Below, piece by piece: positions 27,296 through 36,414 of a stretch of DNA of 64,000 nucleotides (within the stretch, counting starts at the first letter, position 1; each line of letters begins with the position of its first letter). Under the pieces are notes generated by a model that was not told the DNA's origin, ran no database searches, and was given only the letters and a program-made list of their open reading frames with translations. The stretch comes from Curvibacter sp. (GTDB lineage Bacteria > Pseudomonadota > Gammaproteobacteria > Burkholderiales > Burkholderiaceae_C), in the NCBI GenBank assembly GCA_020248905.1, contig JADCGR010000017.1, positions 41,782 to 105,781 of the forward strand, read 5' to 3'. The position numbers and the translations under genes were made by a program.

Positions 27296-27331
27296 GCCGC
27301 CATATCCATGGTGAACAAGGAGGATTGCGCC

Positions 27332-27565
27332 ATGACTGCCACGACGGTGTTCATCAACAATCGGAGCCAGGCCATCAGGCTGCCCGCCGAATTACGCCTG
27401 CCTGAAAACGTAAAGCGGGTGGATGTACGTGCTCGGGGCAACGAGCGCATCATTGCCCCGCTGGGGCAGACTTGGGACAGCTTTTTCATAGAAGGTCCGC
27501 AGGCGGCGGACGACTTCATGGAAACACGCGCCAGCCAGAGCCAGCCGGAGCGCGAGGCGCTGTAA
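27332..27565 (+). CDS. vapB: VapB-type antitoxin (second pair)
   Basis: Antitoxin of 77 residues, of a different VapB subtype from the first pair. N-terminal AbrB-fold: TTVFINNRSQAIRLPAELRL, then RIIAPLGQTWDSFF; the acidic toxin-binding tail is ADDFMETRASQSQPEREAL, typical of VapB partners of FitB-like toxins. AAGGAGGA at 27317 gives a strong start at ATG 27332. The stop and the toxin start share one base (TAATG). Confidence 0.92.
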   Translation: MTATTVFINNRSQAIRLPAELRLPENVKRVDVRARGNERIIAPLGQTWDSFFIEGPQAADDFMETRASQSQPEREAL

Positions 27566-27966
27566 TGCTGCGCTACTTGCTGGACACCAATATCGTCATC
27601 TATGTGATCAAGCGCCGGCCTTTTTCGGCGCTGGCCTTGTTCAACGAGCATTCGGGCCACATGGCCATCTCCTGCATCACGCTGGCCGAGCTGCTGCACG
27701 GTGCCGAGAAGAGCAATGCACCGGCTCGCGCCCTGGCTGCGGTAGAAGATTTCTGTAGCCGGCTGGATGTGCTGCCTTACGGCCCAAAGGCGGCGCAGCA
27801 CTACGGGAGCATACGTGGCGCCCTGGAGAAAAAGGGCTTAACCATAGGCGTCAACGACCTGCATATCGCGGCACACGCCCGCAGCGAGGGGTTGACCCTG
27901 GTTTCCAACAACCTGCGCGAGTTTGAGCGTGTAGAGGCATTGCAACTCGCCAATTGGGCCATCTGA
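27565..27966 (+). CDS. vapC: VapC-type PIN-domain toxin (second pair)
   Basis: PIN-domain RNase of 133 residues. Acidic site: Asp in RYLLDTNIVIYVIK, Glu in TLAELLHGAEKS, Asp in GVNDLHIAAHARS, and Asn in LVSNNLREF. The subtype (ISCITLAELLHGAEKS) is common in chromosomal vapBC of Proteobacteria and is not close to the first toxin. It sits between argB and slmA. A 101-nt gap without a clear terminator follows. Confidence 0.92.
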   Translation: MLRYLLDTNIVIYVIKRRPFSALALFNEHSGHMAISCITLAELLHGAEKSNAPARALAAVEDFCSRLDVLPYGPKAAQHYGSIRGALEKKGLTIGVNDLHIAAHARSEGLTLVSNNLREFERVEALQLANWAI

Positions 27967-28067
27967 TGGCCAGCACACAAGCTCGGCGCGATGCCGTTTT
28001 GCGGAGTGGGTGACCACTGAGGGCTAACCCGCAACCGGCTCTGTGCGAGAATCAATCAAAGGGACTT

Positions 28068-28721
28068 GTGACCACCATGTCTGACGCCGACCAAACCACC
28101 TCCACCGAATCCGCCGCCCCGCCGGTCCGCAAGCGACCCAAGCCAGGTGAGCGCCGCATCCAGATTCTGCAGGCCCTGGCCAGCATGCTGGAGCAGCCCG
28201 GTGCGGAGCGCATCACCACGGCGGCCCTGGCCGCCAAGCTGGAGGTCAGTGAGGCCGCGCTGTACCGTCATTTCGCCAGCAAGGCCCAGATGTTCGAGGG
28301 GCTGATCGAGTTCATCGAGCAGGCCGTCTTCACTCTTGTCAACCAGATCGCTGAGCGCGAGGCGGGCGCCACCGATCCCTCTGCTGGCACGCGTCACGCC
28401 GGCAAGGTGGTCACCATGCTGCTGCAGTTCGCCGAGAAGAACCCGGGGATGGTGCGCGTGATGGTGGGTGACGCCCTGGTCTACGAGAACGAGCGCCTGC
28501 AGCAGCGCATGAACCAGTTCTTTGACAAGATCGAAGCAACGCTCAAGCAGTGCCTGCGCGATGGCGCGGCCGGATCGGTCACCCCCACGGCTGACGTCCA
28601 GGTCCAGGCCTCGGTGCTCACGGCTTTTGTGGTGGGCCGCCTGCAGCGCTTTGCGCGCTCTGGTTTCCGTCGCGCTCCCACCGAGCATCTCGACGCCAGC
28701 CTCGGCCAGATGCTGCGTTAA
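28068..28721 (+). CDS. slmA: Nucleoid occlusion factor SlmA
   Basis: TetR-fold DNA-binding protein that blocks FtsZ assembly over the nucleoid. It has 217 residues: a Pro/Lys-rich N-terminus (RKRPKPGERRIQILQALASM), the helix-turn-helix ITTAALAAKLEVSEAALYRH with FASKAQMFEGLI, and the C-terminal domain ending with VLTAFVVGRLQRFARSGF. GTG 28068 has AAAGGG just upstream; ATG 28077 is an alternative. Neighbouring argB is a frequent setting in Burkholderiales, here interrupted by vapBC. Confidence 0.92.
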   Translation: MTTMSDADQTTSTESAAPPVRKRPKPGERRIQILQALASMLEQPGAERITTAALAAKLEVSEAALYRHFASKAQMFEGLIEFIEQAVFTLVNQIAEREAGATDPSAGTRHAGKVVTMLLQFAEKNPGMVRVMVGDALVYENERLQQRMNQFFDKIEATLKQCLRDGAAGSVTPTADVQVQASVLTAFVVGRLQRFARSGFRRAPTEHLDASLGQMLR

Positions 28722-28783
28722 ACCTCGTTCCGGCAGTCGAGCAACTCGCTGCGCCTCGATTGAAAAAGAACGAAGGAGACCGC

Positions 28784-29635
28784 ATGAAGCTCGTGCGCTA
28801 TGGCCAGCCCGGCAAGGAAAAACCAGGCTTGATCGACTCGTCAGGCAAGCTGAGGGACCTCAGCGCCGTGCTGCCCGATCTCGGACCAGCCCAGATGGAC
28901 GAAAAGGTGCTCGCCAGGCTGGCGAAGCTCAAGACCGACCAGCTGCCGCTGGTGCGGGGCAAGCCACGCATGGGCTGTCCGGTGGCCGGCATCGGCAAGT
29001 TCATCGCCATCGGCCTGAACTACAGCGACCATGCCAAGGAAGCTGGCATGCCCATCCCGAAGGAGCCCATCGTCTTCAGCAAGGCCGTCAGCTGCATCCA
29101 GGGGCCGGACGATGATGTGATGCTGCCCAAAGGCTCGCTCAAGGGTGACTGGGAGGTGGAGCTGGGCGTGGTGATCGGCAAACAGGCCCGTTACGTCACG
29201 CAGAAGGCGGCACTTGAACACGTGGCCGGCTACGTGCTTTCCAACGATGTGAGCGAGCGCGAGTACCAGTTCGCCGCCGGCAATCAGTGGGACAAGGGCA
29301 AAGGCTGCGATACTTTTGGCCCGCTCGGTCCCTGGCTGGTGACCAGGGACGAAGTGCCCAATCCCCAGAAGCTCGGCATGTGGCTCGACCTCAACGGCGA
29401 GCGCATGCAGACCGGCAACACGAAGACCATGATCTTCAGCGTGGCCAAAATCGTCAGCCACCTGAGCGAGTACATGACGCTGATGCCCGGCGACGTCATC
29501 GTCACCGGCACCCCGCCTGGCGTGGGGCTGGGCATGCTGCCCCGGCGCTTCCTCAAGGCCGGCGACGTGATGACCCTGGGCATCGAGGGCCTGGGCACAC
29601 AGACGCAGCGCGTGGTCGCTTTCCGTCGGCGCTGA
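28784..29635 (+). CDS. Fumarylacetoacetate hydrolase family protein
   Basis: Metal-dependent C-C hydrolase or isomerase of 283 residues. The small N-terminal domain is followed by the FAH core: IGLNYSDHAKEAGMP, the metal ligands in WEVELGVVIG, SNDVSEREYQF and GTPPGVGLGM. The substrate (ureidoglycolate, a homoprotocatechuate-pathway dioate or an acylpyruvate) cannot be assigned from sequence, and the neighbours do not tell. GAAGGAGA precedes ATG 28784. Confidence 0.9.
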   Translation: MKLVRYGQPGKEKPGLIDSSGKLRDLSAVLPDLGPAQMDEKVLARLAKLKTDQLPLVRGKPRMGCPVAGIGKFIAIGLNYSDHAKEAGMPIPKEPIVFSKAVSCIQGPDDDVMLPKGSLKGDWEVELGVVIGKQARYVTQKAALEHVAGYVLSNDVSEREYQFAAGNQWDKGKGCDTFGPLGPWLVTRDEVPNPQKLGMWLDLNGERMQTGNTKTMIFSVAKIVSHLSEYMTLMPGDVIVTGTPPGVGLGMLPRRFLKAGDVMTLGIEGLGTQTQRVVAFRRR

Positions 29636-29691
29636 CAGATTGGGGAGCGCGCTCACGCGGGCGCTGCCGCCACTTTTTTGCGGTGAGCCAA

Positions 29692-29732
29692 TTGACGAAC
29701 GGATTTTTTCGTGCAAAATAGCACGACCGTTC
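29692..29732. promoter_or_regulatory. Promoter with overlapping palindromic operator for the beta-oxidation operon
   Basis: TTGACG (29692-29697) lies 16-17 nt before CAAAATA (29714-29720). The space holds TCGTGC (29709-29714) facing GCACGA (29721-29726), and further out GAACGG (29697-29702) facing CCGTTC (29727-29732). Such a site overlapping both promoter elements is expected for TetR autorepression. The left half has six extra bases between its two blocks, so symmetry is imperfect outside the core. Confidence 0.62.
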
Positions 29733-29748
29733 TTTTTGTTGCCTTCCC

Positions 29749-30504
29749 ATGTCACTTGTCCCTCCGGCCAGCAAATCGTCCCGCAGCGCCGCCCGTGCAC
29801 CGGCGCGCGAGGGCCGAGCCCTGCACAAGGGAGAGCAGACCAAGCTCGTCATCATCGACGCCGCGCTCGGCCTGGCCGCCCAGATTGGCCTGGAGGGCCT
29901 GAGCATCGGCGTGCTGGCCGAAGTCACGGGCATGAGCAAGTCAGGTGTTTTTGCCCACTTCGGTTCGCGCGAGGAACTCCAGATTTCCGTGGTGCGTGAG
30001 TATTTCGCCCGCTTCGAGCAAGAGATCTTCTACCCCGCACTAGAACAGCCCCGGGGCCTGCCGCGCCTGCAGGCCCTGTTTTCGAACTGGATGAATCGGG
30101 TCACTGTGGAAATCCAGTCGGGCTGCATCTTCATCAGTGGCGCGGTGGACTTCGACGACCGTCCGGGCCCGGTACACGATGCCCTGGCCAGCTCGGTCAA
30201 GATCTGGCTGGCCGCGGTGCAGCGCGCCGTCGTGCAGGCCAAGGAAGAGGGCCAGCTCGCCTCCGACGCCGACGAACGCCAGATCTGTTTCGAGATCCAC
30301 GGTCTCATCCTGGCCGTGCATTACGAAGCCCGTTTTCTCAAGACCCTGGGTTCCATAGCCCGGGCTAACAGGGCCTTCGAGCAAATCCTGGCCCGTTATG
30401 CGGCGACAGACAAGCCCGTCAAGGCCGTGACAACCAAAGCGGGCAGCGTCAAGACCGCCCGCAAGTCGGCCACCCGATCACTCACCCCAACCCAACAGGA
30501 GTAA
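29749..30504 (+). CDS. TetR/AcrR-family regulator of the beta-oxidation operon
   Basis: DNA-binding repressor of 251 residues. The HTH lies at residues 30-75 (LAAQIGLEGLSIGVLAEVTG, MSKSGVFAHFGSREELQISV), and the ligand-binding helices follow. A basic Ser/Ala/Lys-rich tail of about 40 residues is unusual. The next gene is an acyl-CoA dehydrogenase 5 nt later, so an acyl-CoA or fatty acid is the likely inducer. A palindrome in the upstream promoter (29709-29726) is the probable target. Confidence 0.88.
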   Translation: MSLVPPASKSSRSAARAPAREGRALHKGEQTKLVIIDAALGLAAQIGLEGLSIGVLAEVTGMSKSGVFAHFGSREELQISVVREYFARFEQEIFYPALEQPRGLPRLQALFSNWMNRVTVEIQSGCIFISGAVDFDDRPGPVHDALASSVKIWLAAVQRAVVQAKEEGQLASDADERQICFEIHGLILAVHYEARFLKTLGSIARANRAFEQILARYAATDKPVKAVTTKAGSVKTARKSATRSLTPTQQE

Positions 30505-30509
30505 GCACC

Positions 30510-32306
30510 ATGCCCACGTACACCCCGCCGCTGCGCGATATGCAGTTCGTCATGCACGAATTACTCAACGTCGTCGAATCGCTGAAGCAGATCCCGCGTC
30601 ATGCCGACACCGACGTTGATACCATCAACGCCGTGCTCGAAGAGGGAGGCAAGTTTGCCGCCGAGGTGATCTTCCCGCTCAATATCAGCGGCGACGCCGA
30701 GGGCTGCAAGCTGGACAAGAACACGCACGAAGTCACCGCGCCCAAGGGCTTTAAGGAAGCTTATGCGCAGTACACCGAAGGCGGCTGGGCCGCGCTCTCC
30801 TGCGACCCGGAGTATGGCGGCCAGGGCTTGCCCTTCGTGGTCAACCAGTGCTTCTACGAGATGATGAACTCGGCCAACCAGGCCTGGACCATGTACCCCG
30901 GCCTTTCGCACGGCGCCTACGAATGCCTGCACGCCCACGGCACCGAGGAGCAGAAGAAGCAATTCCTGCCCAAGCTGGTCAGCGGCGAGTGGACCGGCAC
31001 CATGTGCCTGACCGAACCTCATTGCGGCACCGATCTGGGCATGCTGCGGACCAAAGCCGAGCCGCAGGCCGACGGTACCTACCGGATCAACGGCGCGAAG
31101 ATCTTCATCAGTGCGGGTGAGCATGACCTGGCTGAGAACATCGTGCACCTGGTGCTGGCCCGCCTGCCCGACGCGCCCAAGGGCAGCAAGGGCATCAGCC
31201 TGTTTCTGGTGCCCAAGTACAAGGTGAAGGTCGACGGCTCGCTGGGTGAGCGCAACGGCATCTACTGCGGCGGCCTGGAGCACAAGATGGGCATCCACGG
31301 CAACGCTACGGCCCAGATGATTCTGGACAACGCTGTGGGCACTCTGGTGGGCCAGCCCCACAAGGGCCTGCAGGCCATGTTCGTGATGATGAACGCCGCC
31401 CGCCTGGGCGTGGGCAACCAGTCCCTGGGCCTGACGGAAGTGGCCTATCAGAACGCTCTGGCCTACGCCAAGGACCGCATCCAGATGCGCAGTCTCTCGG
31501 GCACCAAGGCCAAGGACAAGGAGGCCGATCCCATCATCGTGCACCCGGACGTTCGCAAGATGCTGCTGACCGCCAAAGCCTATGCCGAGGGCGGCCGGGC
31601 GCTCGCCTGCTACTGCGCCATGCTGCTGGATCAGCACCTCTACCACCCGGATGAAAAGGTGCGCAAAGACAGCGACGAGATGCTGGCTCTGCTGACCCCC
31701 ATCATCAAGGCCTTCCTGACCGACAACGGCTTCAACGCTGCGGTGATGTGCCAGCAGGTCTTTGGCGGCCACGGTTACATCAAGGAATGGGGCATGGAGC
31801 AGTTCGTGCGCGACGCCCGCATCAATATGATCTACGAAGGCACGAACACCGTGCAGTCGCTGGACCTGCTGGGCCGAAAGATCCTGGGCAACAACGGTGC
31901 CACGCTCAAGAAGTTCGGCAAGCTGGTCGGCAAGCTGGTCGAAGAGGAGGGCGTGAACGAGAAGATGGCCGAGTTCATTAACCCACTGGCCTATCTAGGG
32001 GACCAGATGACCAAGTTCACCACCGAAATCGGCTTCAAGGGCTTCCAGAACCCGGACGAGGTGGGCGCCGCTGCCGTGGACTACCTGCGCGTGGCCGGCC
32101 ACCTGGTCTTCGGCTATTTCTTCGCGCGTATGGCCTCCGTGGCGCTCAGGCAGATCACCGCCGGCAACACCGACCCCTTCTATCAGGCCAAGCTGCAGAC
32201 CGCGCGCTTCTACTTCGCCAAGCTCTTCCCCGAGACTGCGTCGCTCATGCGCACGGCCCGCGCCGGCTCCAAGGTCCTCATGGACACGGACCTCGCGCTT
32301 GCCTGA
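30510..32306 (+). CDS. Acyl-CoA dehydrogenase (FAD), long form with C-terminal extension
   Basis: First step of beta-oxidation: alpha,beta-dehydrogenation of acyl-CoA with FAD, passing electrons to ETF. The 598 residues make it the long type with a C-terminal DUF-like extension, as in DmdC/AcdA proteins. Motifs: MCLTEPHCGTDLGMLRTKA, KIFISAGEHDL, QQVFGGHGYIKEWGMEQF, and catalytic Glu443 in INMIYEGTNTVQSLDLLGRK. It starts 5 nt after the TetR gene, with CAGGAG as ribosome site. Confidence 0.95.
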   Translation: MPTYTPPLRDMQFVMHELLNVVESLKQIPRHADTDVDTINAVLEEGGKFAAEVIFPLNISGDAEGCKLDKNTHEVTAPKGFKEAYAQYTEGGWAALSCDPEYGGQGLPFVVNQCFYEMMNSANQAWTMYPGLSHGAYECLHAHGTEEQKKQFLPKLVSGEWTGTMCLTEPHCGTDLGMLRTKAEPQADGTYRINGAKIFISAGEHDLAENIVHLVLARLPDAPKGSKGISLFLVPKYKVKVDGSLGERNGIYCGGLEHKMGIHGNATAQMILDNAVGTLVGQPHKGLQAMFVMMNAARLGVGNQSLGLTEVAYQNALAYAKDRIQMRSLSGTKAKDKEADPIIVHPDVRKMLLTAKAYAEGGRALACYCAMLLDQHLYHPDEKVRKDSDEMLALLTPIIKAFLTDNGFNAAVMCQQVFGGHGYIKEWGMEQFVRDARINMIYEGTNTVQSLDLLGRKILGNNGATLKKFGKLVGKLVEEEGVNEKMAEFINPLAYLGDQMTKFTTEIGFKGFQNPDEVGAAAVDYLRVAGHLVFGYFFARMASVALRQITAGNTDPFYQAKLQTARFYFAKLFPETASLMRTARAGSKVLMDTDLALA

Positions 32307-32319
32307 AGAGGTGTTCACC

Positions 32320-32751
32320 ATGCGCAAGACCCTGCTGACCTGCCTGCTGTCACTGACAACCTTGCCGGTGCTGGCCCAGGCCACGCCCGTGGGCCTGTGG
32401 CGAAGCATCGACGACAAGACCGGGACGCCCCGGGCCGAGATCCGCATCCGTGCGAGCGCCGACGGCGTGCTCAGCGGTGTTGTGGAGCGCGCGCTGGTGA
32501 CCTCGGACCAGCCCAACTGCGATCTCTGCACCGATGATCGCAAGGGTAAGCCCAAGGTCGGACTGGAGATCATCCGCGGCGCAAAAAAGGCCGGGGACGC
32601 CGATATCTGGGAGCAGGGCAAAATCCTCGACCCCGACAACGGCAAGAACTACACACTGCGCATGACGCCGCTCGAAGGGGGCAGAAAGCTGCAGATCCGG
32701 GGCTACATCGGCCCCTTCTACCGCACCCAGGTCTGGGTCCGGGTGGAATAA
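32320..32751 (+). CDS. DUF2147 secreted protein
   Basis: 143 residues with a cleavable signal peptide (KTLLTCLLSLTTLPVLAQA). The mature part starts PVGLWRSIDDKTGTPRAEI and ends RKLQIRGYIGPFYRTQVWVR, the DUF2147 pattern of a lipocalin-like beta-barrel. Function unknown; proteins of this family are often found beside fatty-acid-oxidation genes in Burkholderiales. A CxxC-like pair (NCDLCTDD) is present. A periplasmic role in binding fatty acids is possible but only inferred from position. Confidence 0.85.
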   Translation: MRKTLLTCLLSLTTLPVLAQATPVGLWRSIDDKTGTPRAEIRIRASADGVLSGVVERALVTSDQPNCDLCTDDRKGKPKVGLEIIRGAKKAGDADIWEQGKILDPDNGKNYTLRMTPLEGGRKLQIRGYIGPFYRTQVWVRVE

Positions 32752-32770
32752 ATCCCTAGGAAAGAAAACC

Positions 32771-35191
32771 ATGTCACGATTCCAAGTCCGCAAAGTCGCC
32801 GTGCTCGGCGCTGGCGTGATGGGCGCGCAGATCGCTGCCCATCTGGTCAACGTCAAGGTGCCGGTCGTGCTGTTCGACCTGCCGGCCAAGGAGGGCCCCA
32901 AGAACGGCATCGTCACCAAGGCCATCGAGAACCTGAAGAAGCTCAAGCCCGCACCGCTGGGCGTGGCCGATGACGCTGCACTGATTCAGGCCGCCAACTA
33001 CGAAGAGAACCTCGCCCTGTTGGGCGAGTGCGACCTCATCATCGAGGCCATCGCCGAGCGCATGGACTGGAAGCTCGATCTGTACAAGAAGATCGCGCGG
33101 TTTGTTGCCAAGCACGCCATCGTGGCCTCCAACACCTCGGGCCTGTCCATCACCAGGCTGTCCGAGGCCTTGCCCGAGGAAATCAAGCCGCGCTTTTGCG
33201 GCATCCACTTCTTCAACCCGCCGCGCTACATGTACCTGGTGGAGCTGATCGCCACCCCCACCACCAAACCCACCATCCTGGACCAGCTGGAAACCTTCGT
33301 CACCAGCGGCCTGGGCAAGGGCGTGGTGCGCGCCAAGGACACGCCCAACTTCATCGCCAACCGCGTCGGCATCGCTGGCATGCTGGCCACGATGAAGGAG
33401 GTCGAGAACTTCGGCCTGACCTATGACGTGGTGGACGACCTCACCGGCAAGAAGCTCGGGCGCGCCAGCTCGGGCACCTTCCGCACCGCCGACGTCGTGG
33501 GCCTGGACACCATGGCTCATGTGATCAAGACGCTGCAGGACACGCTGGATGAAAAGACCGATCCCTTCTACAGCAGCTTTGGCACGCCGCCCGTCCTCAA
33601 GACCCTGATCGAGATGGGCCATCTGGGCCAGAAGAGCAAGGCTGGCTTTTACAAGAAGGTGGGGCGCGACATCCTGCGCTTCGATCTGGAGAGCAAGGAC
33701 TATGTGCGCGGCGACGAGAAGGCCGATGCGGTTTACGAGCGCATGCTCAAGAAGCCCGCAGGCGAGCGCCTCAAGCTGTTGCGTAACGCCGAAGGCAAGC
33801 AAGGCCAGTTCCTCTGGGCCATCCTGCGCAACAGCTTCCACTATGCGGCGGTGCACCTGGCCACCATCGCCGACACTGCGGCCGACGTGGACCTGGCCAT
33901 GCGTTGGGGCTTTGGCATGAAGCAGGGCCCCTTCGAGCTCTGGCAGGAGGCTGGATGGCTTGAAGTGGCGAAGATGATTCAGGAAGACATCGCTGCTGGC
34001 AAAGCGCTGAGCAAGGCGCCGCTGCCCAGGTGGGTCTTCGAAGGCCCCGTGGCTCAGGCTGGCGGCGTGCATACGCCCGAGGGCTCCTTCAATCCGACGA
34101 CGGGCAAGTTCCAGTCGCGCCGCCAGCTGCCGGTCTACGGCATCCAGTACTTTCGCGAAAGCCTGCGCGGAGACGGTTCGCCAGACTACAAGACCGCCGG
34201 TAAGACCCTGTTCGAGGACGAGGCCATCCGTCTCTGGACGCTGGACGAGAACCGCGAAGCCGTGACTGGCAGCGTGTTGATCGCCAGCATCAAGAGCAAA
34301 ATGCACGCGATCAGCCCGGCCGTGGCCGAAGGCCTAGCGCGCGGTGTCGAGCTGGCCGAAAGCCAATACCAGGGTATGGTGATCTGGTCGGGCGACGAAC
34401 CCTTTAGCGTGGGCGCCGACCTGCAGGCCATGCTGCCGGCCTTCATGGTGGCCGGTGTCAGCGCGATCGAAGGAGCCGAGGCCGAGCTGCAGAACGTCAT
34501 GTTGCGCATCCGCTATGCAGGCGTACCCGTGGTGTCTGCCGTGCGTGGCATGGCGCTGGGGGGTGGGTGTGAGCTCGCTGTGCACTCTGCCCGCCGCGTC
34601 GTCGCCATGGAGTCGTACATCGGGCTGGTTGAGGTGGGCGTGGGCCTGATTCCCGGCGCCGGTGGCCTGACCTATATCGCACGACGCGCCGCCGAAAACA
34701 TGGCCGCCTCCACAGGCAAGGACATTTTGCCCTTCCTGACCGAGGGCTTCACCGCAGCGGCCATGGCCAAGGTCGGCACCAGTGCGCTGGAATCACGCAA
34801 GCTGGGCTACCTGCTGGACAGCGATATCGTCGTGCCCAACAAGGACGAACTGCTCTACACCGCGCTCAACGAAGCGCGCGCCATGTACCAGGGCGGCTGG
34901 CGCGCGCCGCACCGCCGACCCTTCCCGGTGGCGGGCCGCAACGGCCTGGCCACGATCAAGGCCCAGCTAGTCAATATGCGCGACGGCGGTTTCATCAGCG
35001 CACACGATTTCCACATTGCCAGCCTGATTGCCAACGTCGTCTGCGGCGGCGACGTGGACGCCGGCGCGCTGGTGACCGAGGAATACCTGTTGGCCCTGGA
35101 GCGCCAGGCCTTCTGTGCGCTCATCGTCCACCCCAAGACCCAGGAACGCATCATGGGCATGCTCTCGACCGGAAAACCGGTGCGCAACTGA
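32771..35191 (+). CDS. 3-hydroxyacyl-CoA dehydrogenase / enoyl-CoA hydratase fusion (FadN-type order)
   Basis: Hydrates enoyl-CoA and oxidises 3-hydroxyacyl-CoA with NAD. It has 806 residues. The dehydrogenase comes first (VAVLGAGVMGAQIAAHLVNV; ASNTSGLSITRLSEALPEE; HFFNPPRYMYLVELIAT). The crotonase domain is C-terminal (residues about 500-700, GMALGGGCELAVHSARRVVA, GLVEVGVGLIPGAGGLTYIA). This is the reverse of E. coli FadB/FadJ and the order of Bacillus FadN. AGGAAAG precedes the ATG. Thiolase follows after 29 nt. Confidence 0.95.
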   Translation: MSRFQVRKVAVLGAGVMGAQIAAHLVNVKVPVVLFDLPAKEGPKNGIVTKAIENLKKLKPAPLGVADDAALIQAANYEENLALLGECDLIIEAIAERMDWKLDLYKKIARFVAKHAIVASNTSGLSITRLSEALPEEIKPRFCGIHFFNPPRYMYLVELIATPTTKPTILDQLETFVTSGLGKGVVRAKDTPNFIANRVGIAGMLATMKEVENFGLTYDVVDDLTGKKLGRASSGTFRTADVVGLDTMAHVIKTLQDTLDEKTDPFYSSFGTPPVLKTLIEMGHLGQKSKAGFYKKVGRDILRFDLESKDYVRGDEKADAVYERMLKKPAGERLKLLRNAEGKQGQFLWAILRNSFHYAAVHLATIADTAADVDLAMRWGFGMKQGPFELWQEAGWLEVAKMIQEDIAAGKALSKAPLPRWVFEGPVAQAGGVHTPEGSFNPTTGKFQSRRQLPVYGIQYFRESLRGDGSPDYKTAGKTLFEDEAIRLWTLDENREAVTGSVLIASIKSKMHAISPAVAEGLARGVELAESQYQGMVIWSGDEPFSVGADLQAMLPAFMVAGVSAIEGAEAELQNVMLRIRYAGVPVVSAVRGMALGGGCELAVHSARRVVAMESYIGLVEVGVGLIPGAGGLTYIARRAAENMAASTGKDILPFLTEGFTAAAMAKVGTSALESRKLGYLLDSDIVVPNKDELLYTALNEARAMYQGGWRAPHRRPFPVAGRNGLATIKAQLVNMRDGGFISAHDFHIASLIANVVCGGDVDAGALVTEEYLLALERQAFCALIVHPKTQERIMGMLSTGKPVRN

Positions 35192-35220
35192 TCGGCCAGT
35201 AACGTCAAAGAGGAATCACC

Positions 35221-36414
35221 ATGAAACAAGTTCAAGACGCCTACATCGTTGCCGCCACGCGCACGCCCATCGGGCGCTCGGGCCGCGGCTTCTTCCGCAA
35301 CACGCGCCCCGACGACTTGCTGGTGGCCGCCATCAAGAGCGCGATGACCCAGGTGCCGACGCTAGACCCCAAGGCGATTGAGGACGCCATCATCGGCTGC
35401 TCCTTCCCCGAAGCCGAGCAGGGCATGAACATGGCGCGTATCGCCGTGGGCCTGGCTTTCAATCATCCTGTGGGTGGCGTCACCGTCAACCGCTTCTGCG
35501 CCTCGGGCGTGACCGCCATCCAGATGGCGGCCGACCGCATCCGTGTGGGCGAGGCCGATGTGCTCATCGCCGGTGGCGCCGAGTCCATGAGCTTGGTACC
35601 AATGGGCGGTGTCAAGCCCTCGTTCAACCCCGAGGTCTTCGTGCGCGACGAGAACGTCGGTATCGCCTACGGCATGGGCCTGACGGCTGAGAAGGTGGCC
35701 CAGCAGTGGAAGGTTACGCGCGAGATGCAGGACGCTTTCGCGCTGGAGTCGCACCAGCGCGCCATCAAGGCGCAGAAAGCTGGCGAGTTCAGCGCCGAGA
35801 TCACGCCCGTCGAAGTGGTCGAGCGCACGCCCAACCTCGAGACCGGCGAGGTCGCGATAAGGAAACGCACGGTCAACCTCGACGAAGGTGCCCGCGCCGA
35901 CACCACGCTCGAAGCGCTGGCCAAGCTCAAGCCCGTCTTTGCGGCGCGCGGCAGCGTGACGGCCGGCAATAGCTCGCAGACCAGCGATGGCGCTGGCGCG
36001 CTCATCTTGGCGAGCGAGAAGGCGGTCAAGCAGTTCGGCCTCAAGCCGTTGGCGCGTTTCGTGAGCTTTGCTGCGCGCGGCGTGCCGCCCGAGATCATGG
36101 GCATCGGCCCGATCGAGGCCATCCCGGCGGCGCTGCGCTACGCTGGCCTGAAGCACGAAGACATTGGCTGGTTCGAGCTCAACGAGGCCTTCGCGGCGCA
36201 GTCGTTGGCAGTCATCAACACGCTGGACTTGGACCCGAGCAGAGTCAACCCCATGGGCGGTGCGATAGCCCTGGGCCACCCGCTGGGCGCGACGGGAGCC
36301 ATACGCGCAGCCACGGTGGTGCATGCCCTGCGTCGCCACAACCTGAAATACGGCATGGTGACCATGTGCGTGGGGACAGGGCAGGGGGCCGCTGGCATCT
36401 TCGAGCGTGTCTGA
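35221..36414 (+). CDS. Acetyl-CoA C-acyltransferase (3-ketoacyl-CoA thiolase)
   Basis: Thiolytic cleavage of 3-ketoacyl-CoA, closing the beta-oxidation round. It has 397 residues with the nucleophile Cys93 in NRFCASGVTAIQ, His353 in GHPLGATGA, and Cys383 in TMCVGTGQGAAGIFERV. GGAATC/AGAGG upstream of ATG 35221 gives a fair ribosome site. It works with the fusion enzyme encoded just before it. It overlaps the following hydrolase by 8 nt. Confidence 0.95.
   Translation: MKQVQDAYIVAATRTPIGRSGRGFFRNTRPDDLLVAAIKSAMTQVPTLDPKAIEDAIIGCSFPEAEQGMNMARIAVGLAFNHPVGGVTVNRFCASGVTAIQMAADRIRVGEADVLIAGGAESMSLVPMGGVKPSFNPEVFVRDENVGIAYGMGLTAEKVAQQWKVTREMQDAFALESHQRAIKAQKAGEFSAEITPVEVVERTPNLETGEVAIRKRTVNLDEGARADTTLEALAKLKPVFAARGSVTAGNSSQTSDGAGALILASEKAVKQFGLKPLARFVSFAARGVPPEIMGIGPIEAIPAALRYAGLKHEDIGWFELNEAFAAQSLAVINTLDLDPSRVNPMGGAIALGHPLGATGAIRAATVVHALRRHNLKYGMVTMCVGTGQGAAGIFERV

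Noticed and set aside
32774..34306. A 510-codon minus-strand frame inside the hydroxyacyl-CoA dehydrogenase fusion gene
   Set aside because: It has no recognisable domain and lies fully antisense to an obvious gene; typical of high-GC third-position bias. The same applies to 20608-22143, 24548-25756, 30561-31772, 35362-36339 and 52603-53796.
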